Source of the DNA: Rhizomys pruinosus
Taxonomy: Eukaryota > Chordata > Mammalia > Rodentia > Spalacidae
Direction: 5' to 3'
DNA: 64,000 nucleotides
Assembly: GCA_009823505.1 (NCBI GenBank)
Contig: VZQC01012261.1
Span: forward strand, 1,865,369 to 1,929,368
Within the stretch, counting starts at the first letter, position 1; each line of letters begins with the position of its first letter. A program made the position numbers and the translations under genes. The notes under the pieces are model-generated. The model had not been told where the DNA came from. It saw only the letters and a list, made by a program, of their open reading frames with translations, and searched no databases. Shown piece after piece: positions 55,282-64,000 of this stretch.

Positions 55282-57779
55282 ATAATGCTTGAAACACTCA
55301 CTAGAACAATAAGACAAGAAAAGGAAATTAAAGGAGTACTAATTGGAAAAAAGGAGGTCAAACTATGCCTTTTTGCAGATGACATGATAGTGTACCTAAG
55401 GGACATCAAAAACTCCACCAGAAAACTCCTAGAAATGATTAACAGTTTCATTAAAGTGGTGGGATACAAAATTAACCTAGAAAAATTGGTAGCCTTTCTT
55501 TATGCCAATAACAAGCAATTCGAGAAGGAATACAAGGAGACCTTCCTAGTCACAATAACCTAAAAAAAAATCTAGAAACAAACCTGACCAAAGACATTAA
55601 AAATCTCTACAATAGAAATTTTAAACCCCTCAAGAAGGAGATTGAAGAAGACACCAGAAGATGGAAGGACCTCCCACGCTCATGGATTGGAAGAATTAGT
55701 ATACTAAAAATGACCATCCTGCCTAAGGTAATATACAGATTCAATGCAATCCCAATTAAAATCCCCATGAGCTTCTTAACAGACCTAGAAAAAAAATCCT
55801 AAAGTTCATATGGAGAAACAAAAGACCCCAGATAGCCAAAGCAACCCTGAGCAAAAAGAACAATGCAGGGGGGATTACTATACCAGACTTCAAACTATAT
55901 TACAGGGCTATAGTCATAAAAACAGCCTGGTATTGGCACAAAAACAGACCCATAGATAGATCAGTGGAACAAAATTGAAGATCCAAATTTGAGTACTTGC
56001 AATTTTATCCACCTCATATTTGACAAAGGGGCCAAGAACACTCAATGGAGGAAAGACAGCAAATGGTGCTGGCAAAACTGGATCACCACTTGTAGAAGAA
56101 CAAAATTAAACCCCTGCCTCTTACCCTGTACAAAAATCAACTTCAAATGGATCAAAGACCTCAACTCCAAACGGATCAAAGACCTGAACTCTGAAAATGA
56201 TAGAAGAAAATTTTGACAGTAACCTACAAGGTTACTGTAGGAAAAAACTTTCTAAATCAGACAGCATGTGTGCAGGAAATAAGGTCAACAATTGACAAGT
56301 GGGAACTTACTAAACTCAAAAGCTTCTGTACAGTGAAAGAAACAATCAAAGAATTGCAGAGAAAACCCACAGAATTTTCACCAGTGACACATCAGACAAA
56401 TGTTTAACATCCAGAGTATATACTCAAAAAACAAAGGACCAAGAAAAAAAAGACCAAATTTAAAGATGAGCTAAAGATCTGAACAGAGACTTCTCAAGTG
56501 AAGATGGCTGAGAAACATCCTAAAAAGTGTTCAACATCATTAATAATTAAGGAAATGCAAATAAAACCACTTTAAGATTTCATCTTACTTTGGTAAGACT
56601 GGTTATCATCAAGAAAACAAAGGATGCTAAATGCGGGAGAGGGTGTGGGGAAAGGGGAACACTCATCCACTGCTGGTGGGAATGCAAACTCATACAACCC
56701 CTATGGAAAGCAGTGTGGAGAACTCTTAAAAGACTGAAAATGAGCGTACCACCTGACCCAGTCACACCACTCCTGGGTATGTACCCACAAGACTCATCCT
56801 ATCACAGAGATACATACACATCTACTTTTTTTGGTTTTTTTTTTTTAATTTTTTATGTGTGTGAATGTACTGTCTACATGTAGGTCTGTGCACCCATGTC
56901 GTGCAATGCCAAGGAGGTCAGAAGAGGGCGTCAGATTCCCCTGGGACTGGAGTCAAAGATGGTTCTCAGCCACCATGTGGGTGCTGGGGATTGAACCCGG
57001 GTCCTCTGCAAGAGCAGTCATTGCTCTTAACCACTAAGCCATCTCTCCAGCCCCACACATCTATGTTTATTGCATCTCTCTTAGTGAAGAGAGATGGAAG
57101 CAACCCAAGTGTCCCTCAATTGATGAGTGGACAAATGTGGTACATCTACAGAATGGAGTTCTATGCAGTGCTAAAGAAAGATGACATCATGAACTTCGCA
57201 GGTAAATGGGTGGAACTAAAAGCCATTATACTAAATGAAATAACACAGCCCCAGAAAAACAAATGACTTATAGTGTTCCTCATTGTGGAGCCTAGCACCC
57301 AATCTCTATTTGTAACGCAAACTGAATAATTCTTTTTTTCCTTTCTTTTTAGTAAATAAAATACCTGATGTTACTCATCAACTTGCTATGTAATGTAGGA
57401 ATGTGAAGTAATTTTTCTTTACCTAGATACAACTCTACTGTCAGAATGTGAATCTCTTAACATGTTTGGAATTAACCTATAGTTTACTTTCAGACATCAT
57501 AATTTTGGAATATGTGTGACCTGTATATATGCATATTTTGGAGCAATACAAATTGGAAGGAACAACAACAATAAAAGCTGAGACAATGAACTGACCGAAA
57601 CAGTAAACTTCTGCCCAAAACAGTAAACTTCTACATCGAAAAATTTTAAAAAGACTAAGAAAAAGATGAAGAACATGTATGGGAGAATGCATGAGCTCTG
57701 GTGGAGTGGGGGGCAAGGAAGGGGAATGGGTTTAAATTTGATTAAGAAATGTATGAAATGCACAAAACCTCAATTAAAA
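55282..57779 (+). mobile_element. 5'-truncated L1 with perfect target-site duplication
   Basis: Flanked by AAGATGTGGGAT at 55270-55281 and 57780-57791. Starts inside the ORF2 reverse-transcriptase domain; the first frame still reads VKLCLFADDMIVYL with the FADD catalytic motif (55354-55395). The frame then breaks at 55561 and several times after. The C-terminal GTLIHCWWECKL and IPLLGMYP region (56655-56780) and FAGKWVELKAIILNE end (about 57195-57262) are recognisable. The 3' UTR occupies 57267-57779. It lacks ORF1, the endonuclease and part of the RT, so it is dead. Confidence 0.93.
56825..57054 (-). mobile_element. B2 SINE nested in L1
   Basis: Target duplication ACACATCTA at 56816-56824 and 57055-57063. 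Lacks the internal duplication. Confidence 0.95.
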
Positions 57780-58279
57780 AAGATGTGGGATCTAGTAGAA
57801 ATCAGTTAACCACTGGGGTGTGCCCTTGAAGGTTATAGGGACCCTGACCCTCCTTTCTGTCTTTGCTTCCAGCTGCCGTTTGATAAGGAGATTTGCTCTA
57901 CTACCTCGTGCTCCCCTCGTGACAGGCCCAAAGGCAACGCAACCAAGGCAATCGATGTAGACCAAAACCTCTGAAACCATGAATCACCATAAACTTTTTT
58001 CTTTCTAGGCTGAGTATCTTATATTTTCTCACAACATAAAGCTGGGTGACACACACGATGATGAACACCAGGAAGCAGGGATCGCTGGCACCCATTTTTG
58101 AGGCTGCCTGGCACAGGATATTGAGACATGTGAAAATGAAGTTTGGGAGTGAGAGAGGAGTCATCTAAATATAGATGAGGGTTAATATCATCCGAAGAGG
58201 GCTAAGGAGATTACCCATACAGTCAAATGCTCACCAGGAGTGTGATCCCCACATGCAATAAAAATTAGGTGTGGGTTGG

Positions 58280-58432
58280 GCCAGGCATGGTGGCACACGC
58301 CTTTAATCCTAGCACTCCACTCGGCAGGCAGAGGTAGGCGGATCTTTGTGAGTTCAGGGCCAGCCTGGTCTACAGAGTGAGTTCCAGGACAGCTAGGGCT
58401 GCAGGGAGACCCTGTCTTGAAAAAAAAAGACA
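58280..58432 (+). mobile_element. B1 SINE
   Basis: GGCCAGGCATGGTGGCACACG to GGGAGACCCTGTCTTG plus A tail. Has an insertion after GCACTC (CACTCGGC). Confidence 0.94.
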
Positions 58433-58444
58433 AATAAAAATATA

Positions 58445-58560
58445 CTAGATGTGGGAATTACACCTATAATTCCCATGTTAGAGAAGCAGAGATAGGTGGA
58501 TCAATGGGGCTTGCTAGCCAGCCAGTCTAGCTAAATCAGTGAGCTCCACACAGAGACATA
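58445..58560 (+). repeat. Very old B1-like monomer
   Basis: CACCTATAATTCCCATGTTAGAGAAGCAGAGATAGGTGG and GCCAGCCAGTCTAGC follow 7SL-derived monomer order. Confidence 0.5.
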
Positions 58561-58582
58561 AGATCATCAAAGGAAGAGAGAG

Positions 58583-58583
<1 letters not shown>

Positions 58584-58630
<47 letters not shown>
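58584..58630. repeat. (GA)n microsatellite
   Basis: About 22 GA dinucleotides. Confidence 0.95.
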
Positions 58631-58632
<2 letters not shown>

Positions 58633-60377
58633 ACCAGGGAGTTCTCTAGAGGAAGCTACAAAATAATGGGAAAGAAAATCTCAAGAAACCCAAGACCATC
58701 ACTTTCCTTAAAACCTAAAAGGACTGACTTCTCCTTCAGGGAGTTCCCTTGACTGGATCCTACCCACTCCTCCATTAGAGGCCACTCAAAAGAGACCAAG
58801 AGTCTATTATGTGCAAATGCTTTCAAGTTGAACAGGACTAACAGAGCCTCCCAAAAATGTGAGACTTAGGAAGTTAAGGCAAATTCAGAAACAGCTTTCT
58901 TGAAGATGAAAAGCAAGAACACCATAAGAATAGTACCAAGAAGAAATGGGAGGCAGAGTTTCATGGGAGAGGCTGTGTCCCCTAGGAAATTAGACTAACG
59001 TAGGAACAAGGCTGATCTCTGTTCACTCTTGTCAATGTGCAGCCCTGGCCATGTGGCTCTGTTTTGTTGTTGTTGTTGTTGTTTTGAGTTGTTCGTTTGT
59101 TTCTTGCTTTTTCTCTTTTCCCAGCTGGCTCATATAACCAAATCTAGCAAAGCCTGCCTGCTCTAAAGAGCATTCTTGTTAGTCCTTGCTGGCTACTTCT
59201 CTGGAAGTACCCAAGGAAGGAAGACAAAGCCTCCTTCCTCTCAGGCAGTAGAGCTAGCAGCAGCACTGGGGACAGCACACTGCCTGAGAAGCCAACCAGC
59301 GTTCGCAGTATGCTGAACATTCTCCAGGCTTTCAGCTCCTAGACACAAAGGCCTTTATGGAAGGAGTGGTGTCCCTTCTCCCAGCTGGCCACGAGATCCC
59401 TTTCTTTTGTTTATTTGGTTTTTAGAATGCATTTATAAAATCATCTCTGGGGCAAATCTTTCCAAATTAAACCAGATAAGACTAAACAAAAATAACAGCA
59501 GCTTTGAAAGTTCTCCCCAGAGGTCAACAGTATCACAAACCAGACAGAGCTTAGATTCTACTTACAAATCTGCAAGGGAAGCTCCCATAGCACCAACCCC
59601 TGCCTGTGTAGCCAGCCTTTCTCTGGCTGTCTCCCTCGGGTCATGCTTTGATGAGAATAACTCCAGGAAATAAATCTAAGAAGAAAAAAATGGACAAAAG
59701 GGAAACAACTACAAGGGTCACACTTCTGAGAGAAGAGTTTTCTGCTGCCTAAGGGCAGGGTTGAAGGGTGAGACCCCGAAGCCCAGGAAGGAGGAAGCAG
59801 AAGCTTGCGAGATTGCAGGGCGACTGCCCCCAGTGCCAGCAGCCCCTAAGCTAAGCCCTCCAAGGACCTGTTCTCCCTGTGTACCTGGGATGCTAAGAAG
59901 TGGTGAGTTGCCAGGATCCCATTTATCAGCTTGTTAATAATTCTGGCCTCCCAGGGCAACTATTGGGCTCTAAATACATCACTGAGATTTCTTCACCCTT
60001 CCTGACAATTCATGAAGGAAGAAGCAAAAATAATCTCACTGGAGAGACTGGGAGCTGACCCTGGAGTGCTTAATTTTCTTTTTTTCTTTTAATATATCTG
60101 GGCCTGGTCCACTCAAATCTGTCTCCAAGAGGGGGGCTGCCACCATGGTTGACCTCCATCCCACTAGCCTATTCCGTATCCACTCTACCTCTCAGAGTGT
60201 GGGTTCTAGGCCAGCAGGAGAAGCATGGCTCAGAAGTTTATAAAAAGTGACACAGAAGCATGATGAAAGTGCAGACTTTCAGGTCCCACCCCACATCCAG
60301 AGAATCAAATCCTGCCTTGCAACAAGGCCCTCCAAATGAGGCCCCTTTCCAATACATTCATGGGTGTTGATCTTCTG
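58631..60377. other. Low-repeat stretch, no gene; (GTT)n at about 59068
   Basis: Unique sequence. The part 59925-60050 (ATTTATCAGCTTGTTAATAATTC) is repeat-free and AT-rich in a way that could mark a conserved non-coding element. An 88-codon frame at 59407-59673 is unrecognised. Confidence 0.4.
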
Positions 60378-61351
60378 GAAGGAAAGGAAAGGGAAGGGAA
60401 GGGAAGGGAAGGGAAGGGAAGGGAGGGGAGNAAGGAAAGGAAAGGAAAGGAAAGGAAAGGAAAGGAAAGGAAAGGAAAGGAAAGGAAAGGAAAGGAAAGG
60501 AAAGGAAAGGAAAGGAAAGGAAAGGAAAGGAAAGGAAAGGAAAGGAAAGGAAAGGAAAGGAAAGGAAAGGAAAGGAAAGGAAAGGAAAGGAAAGGAAAGG
60601 AAAGGAAAGGAAAGGAAAGGAAAGGAAAGGAAAGGAAAGGAAAGGAAAGGAAAGGAAAGGAAAGGAAAGGAAAGGAAAGGAAAGGAAAGGAAAGGAAAGG
60701 AAAGGAAAGGAAAGGAAAGGAAAGGAAAGGAAAGGAAAGGAAAGGAAAGGAAAGGAAAGGAAAGGAAAGGAAAGGAAAGGAAAGGAAAGGAAAGGAAAGG
60801 AAAGGAAAGGAAAGGAAAGGAAAGGAAAGGAAAGGAAAGGAAAGGAAAGGAAAGGAAAGGAAAGGAAAGGAAAGGAAAGGAAAGGAAAGGAAAGGAAAGG
60901 AAAGGAAAGGAAAGGAAAGGAAAGGAAAGGAAAGGAAAGGAAAGGAAAGGAAAGGAAAGGAAAGGAAAGGAAAGGAAAGGAAAGGAAAGGAAAGGAAAGG
61001 AAAGGAAAGGAAAGGAAAGGAAAGGAAAGGAAAGGAAAGGAAAGGAAAGGAAAGGAAAGGAAAGGAAAGGAAAGGAAAGGAAAGGAAAGGAAAGGAAAGG
61101 AAAGGAAAGGAAAGGAAAGGAAAGGAAAGGAAAGGAAAGGAAAGGAAAGGAAAGGAAAGGAAAGGAAAGGAAAGGAAAGGAAAGGAAAGGAAAGGAAAGG
61201 AAAGGAAAGGAAAGGAGAAGAGAAAGGAAAGGAAAGGAAAGGAAAGGAAAGGAAAGGAAAGGAAAGGAAAGGAAAGGAAAGGAAAGGAAAGGAAAGGAAA
61301 GGAAAGGAAAGGAAAGGAAAGGAATGGAATGGAAAGGAAAGGAAAGGAAAG
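60378..61351. repeat. (AAAGG)n/(AAGGG)n array, about 970 bp, with gap
   Basis: AAGGG units at about 60388-60429, an N at 60431, then uninterrupted AAAGG from 60432 to about 61215 (about 156 units), a short break (GAGAAGAGA), more AAAGG, and two GGAAT units near 61321. Both strands are open in frame, giving long KERKG and SFPFL artefact proteins. Confidence 0.97.
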
Positions 61352-62182
61352 ATATGGGACCATCAGGGCATCTTTGAGAGTGATAGAGCCTTTCTCAGCT
61401 TCAGAGGATAGGGTCCCAGAAATTCAGTTGCCACCAAAGCCACCTCTAGCCAGAGGCTTTTTGAGTTCTTATCTCTTGAATTCCAAGAACTAAATTTACA
61501 GACCACAAAGGGTGAGTTTTAGAAAAAAGTATATCGTAGGGTGCTTTGGAGAGAGAGAGAGGCAGCAGAGCTTCTGTGCATCAGGAGGGGCCCGGAGAGC
61601 AGGATTCCACTAAGCAGCATTGCCCTGGAGTAAATAAGGCTTTGTGGGTAGAGGGGAAGATAAGCTGGTCAGTCCAGTTCCCATTCCAGGTGTCTAGGTC
61701 CCTGGATGTTTCAGTCACGTCGTCCTCTGTATGGTTTCAGGTAAAAGAGATAAGGAAGAAACCAGACCCCCTTCCTGGCATCCCCAGCCTCTAGCTATGG
61801 CGGAGCAGGACACATCTGGCTTAGATACTTCTGGCATCTCTGGCCTCAGGCAGGTGTCCTGGCAGGCCAAGGAGAGTTCCAGCTCGGGTCTCTGGTGATA
61901 AAGAAGCTGATCACTTTCCTTTTGGGGTCTTTTAATCCTCCCATCTAGCCAATTTTTACCTCCTGTTTTCATCAGAACTATAGCTTGTAAGTACCTATGA
62001 TTCCTGAAACATCACTTTATAAAGACAAAAGCAAACCAAATGTATCCAAACAGCATTTATTAAGGGCCAACCATGTGCTATATGACACTAACAAAACAAG
62101 ACTGAGGACACAGATAAAGCCCTAGAAATATAGTTCATTTTTAGGGGTTACATTTCCTAGCCACTGCTTCTTAAATGACTTC
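61352..62182. other. No recognisable gene
   Basis: Unique-looking. Open frames below 90 codons without family features. Confidence 0.45.
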
Positions 62183-62345
62183 TTTTTTTTTTTTTTTTTT
62201 TTGGTATTTTCGAGACAGGGTCTCCCTGTAGTCCCAGCTGTCCCGGAACTCACTCTGTAGACCAGGCTGGCCTTGAACTCACAAAGATCTGCCTGCCTCT
62301 GCCTCCCAAGTACTAGGATTAAAGGCGTGCGCCACCACGCCCGGC
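62183..62345 (-). mobile_element. B1 SINE, young
   Basis: Poly-T, GGTATTTTCGAGACAGGG to GCGTGCGCCACCACGCCCGGC with nearly all CpGs present. Confidence 0.96.
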
Positions 62346-63161
62346 TATTTTTTCTAAAGAACCTACTCTCAGAGCCCCATTTCCTGCCTTCCAGGTGGCT
62401 CAATGGTTGTGATTGTCCCTGGGCAACAGTTTGGTTCAGGCTGCTATGCTGGAGACATTTCCCTTTGCTAAACAAACAAGCAAACACTGAAGGGTCTCAG
62501 CTGCTGGGGCACAATGGAGCCAAGTGTGAGATGAATCAAGACCCACTTATAAGGCTGTGCTGTCAGAACTGTGTGGTGACTTCGCTTCTCCCAATTTCTT
62601 ACCCCCAGGCAGACTGGACTCATCTCTGCGTGGGACCTTTGGTCACAGCACTCACGGGATTTAGGTCACCATATCCATTTTCCTCCTAACAGAAAGACAG
62701 CTCCGAAACACAGTCACAAGAAAAAATTAATAATGAGCTCCAGAGAGAGAACCTAGCACAGAGTATGGCATTATTATCTTTTGAGCCCAAATCTCATTTA
62801 TGGCTGCTCGCCACAATTAGCCATAAATCATCACTTTGCTTAGCATTAGCAAGCAGAGCGAAGTCACTGGGGCAGCTTGCCTTCCTGTACTGAAGGAACA
62901 GGCGTTGGCCCTGCCCTTAGAAAATCCACTGGAAGCACAGTCCCTTGACAAATAATGGGCTCTGCATTGCGGCAGCCTGTGTCAGCCTTACCTGAGGGAC
63001 CCCACGGCTGCAGCTGAGCCCTAGTGCTGCGCTCAGGGATCCAGGGCTGTCAAATGTCACTCCAGCTGACCCTGAGAATGTTGCTCTTTCTTCCCTTTCC
63101 CCTCTCTGATCGATCAAGCCTGTCCCAGCTGCTCCAGCCGCCCAGCCACCCACTCCCTCCG
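62346..63161. other. Unique stretch with possible conserved non-coding core 62750-62880
   Basis: AGCCCAAATCTCATTTATGGC, CGCCACAATTAGCCATAAATCATCAC is repeat-free and rich in homeodomain-like TAAT/ATTA words and a TTTATGG/CCATAAA pair. No gene. Inference only. Confidence 0.35.
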
Positions 63162-63532
63162 ACACTCCCTGCCTGAGTCTCTTCATCCTCTCCCTTCCTC
63201 GTTCATCAATTTTTGGTTAATTCAACAACTAAGCCCTGTGCTACAGACAATCAAAATGCAAATACTAGAGGTCTAATCAGAGGCATATTTGTCATGAAGC
63301 TGGTGAAGCTTCAGTCTTCGGGCTCTACCTCCAGCCTCAGAGTTCCTGGGATAGTCCACATGGGAACAAAAGTCAGGTTACAATAGGAAGCATTTCTAGA
63401 GACGTGCCTAAAAACACCCATGAAGAAAAATAAAATAAAACAAAAATTAAAAATAAAAATAAAAAATACCTATGAAGAATGAGATCTGAATTTCATTGTG
63501 TGCTGTGATTTTTTTTTTTTTTTTTTTTTTTT
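63162..63532. repeat. First copy of a duplicated contig end
   Basis: 63162-63408 is repeated at 63534-63780, by reading without a difference. Ends in the poly-T of an antisense B1 just before N 63533. Confidence 0.9.
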
Positions 63533-63533
63533 N

Positions 63534-63837
63534 ACACTCCCTGCCTGAGTCTCTTCATCCTCTCCCTTCCTCGTTCATCAATTTTTGGTTAATTCAACAA
63601 CTAAGCCCTGTGCTACAGACAATCAAAATGCAAATACTAGAGGTCTAATCAGAGGCATATTTGTCATGAAGCTGGTGAAGCTTCAGTCTTCGGGCTCTAC
63701 CTCCAGCCTCAGAGTTCCTGGGATAGTCCACATGGGAACAAAAGTCAGGTTACAATAGGAAGCATTTCTAGAGACGTGCCCCATACAAAACACCCATGAA
63801 GACACAATAAAATAAAACAAAATTAAAAATAACATAA

Positions 63838-63883
<46 letters not shown>

Positions 63884-63884
63884 G

Positions 63885-63916
<32 letters not shown>
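63534..63916. repeat. Second copy of a duplicated contig end
   Basis: Begins right after the N. Identical for about 247 bases, then differs by insertions (GTGCCCCATACAAAACACCC) and a long A-run. It alone continues into the B1. Confidence 0.9.
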
Positions 63917-64000
63917 GGTCTTTTAGTCCCAGCTGGCCAGGAGCTTGCTATATAGACCAGGCTAGCCTTGAACTCTCAGAGATTTGCCTGCCTCTGCTTC
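63917..64000 (-). mobile_element. B1 SINE, cut by window end
   Basis: GGTCTTTTAGTCCCAGCTGGCC, ACCAGGCTAGCCTTGAACTC, TTGCCTGCCTCTGCTTC. Confidence 0.85.

Larger units (their letters stand above)
55178..58050 (+). repeat. Old mammalian LTR-like repeat, split by an L1
   Basis: GTGTTATGGTTCAGATC, CTTGGCCACAGCC, CCTTTAAGATGTGGGA before the L1; CTAGTAGAAATCAGTTAACCACTGGGG, GTGCCCTTGAAGG, GACAGGCCCAAAGGCAACG, CAAAACCTCTGAAACCATGAATC after it. I recall this order from an ancient mammalian repeat, subfamily uncertain. Confidence 0.6.

Noticed and set aside
60305..61493. Very long open frames on both strands (KERKG and SFPFL repeats)
   Set aside because: They are translations of a pure pentanucleotide array containing an N; any frame of (AAAGG)n without TAG/TAA/TGA stays open.
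63162..63916. Recent tandem duplication
   Set aside because: The second copy starts exactly at the N and the first ends in poly-T; this is an unmerged contig overlap.

Overview
This window is mammalian nuclear DNA from a mouse-like rodent. The evidence is the repeat content: dozens of B2 SINEs (tRNA-like head, A-rich AATAAA-type tail), B1 SINEs (7SL-derived), ID- and B3-like elements, rodent-type LINE-1 pieces, and older MIR/L2 fragments. The B1 and B2 copies differ consistently from the house-mouse consensus I remember; B1 copies, for example, end in GGGAGACCCTGTCT. I therefore think of a non-Mus murid or cricetid, possibly a gerbil-like lineage, but the genus is a guess. I found no bacterial-style genes, operons, CRISPR arrays or phage.

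I cannot support any complete protein-coding gene. Long open frames are either repeat-derived (for example the KERKG/SFPFL frames of a pentanucleotide array) or short and unrecognised. Two short unique stretches (3238-3396 and 35339-35518) look like possible coding or UTR exons, with weak support. The one clear RNA-gene relic is a full-length 164-nt U1 snRNA retrocopy on the minus strand at 46101-46264. On the plus strand it imitates a perfect exon.

Layout. 1-1.1 kb: composite repeat with an L1-type 3' tail. 1.4-4.3 kb: B2, MIRs and unique DNA. 4.3-5.7 kb: B2 inside L1 inside older L1. 5.7-16.4 kb: mostly unique DNA with scattered SINEs, including a B2-B1 chimera at 7.9 kb. 16.4-22.7 kb: dense repeats, including an antisense L1, a solo LTR at 20982-21771 and an assembly foldback at 18.6 kb. 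22.7-32 kb: unique DNA, older repeats and two minisatellites. 32-34.7 kb: the inverted second copy of the 1 kb composite repeat, with upstream sequence. 35-41 kb: unique, AT-rich. 41-46.5 kb: nested SINE/L1 insertions and the U1 retrocopy. 46.8-52 kb: mainly unique. 53.5-58 kb: old L1, then a truncated L1 inside an older LTR-like element. 58-64 kb: unique DNA, a roughly 970-bp AAAGG array, and a duplicated 370-bp end at a gap.

Four single-base N's (18789, 41725, 60431, 63533) mark gaps. Each lies beside suspicious sequence (foldback, poly-T, pentanucleotide array, repeated contig end), so local structure there should not be trusted. I do not see an undescribed functional system. The notable observations are insertion histories, chimeric SINEs, a B2 subfamily with an internal duplication, the U1 pseudo-exon, and assembly artefacts.
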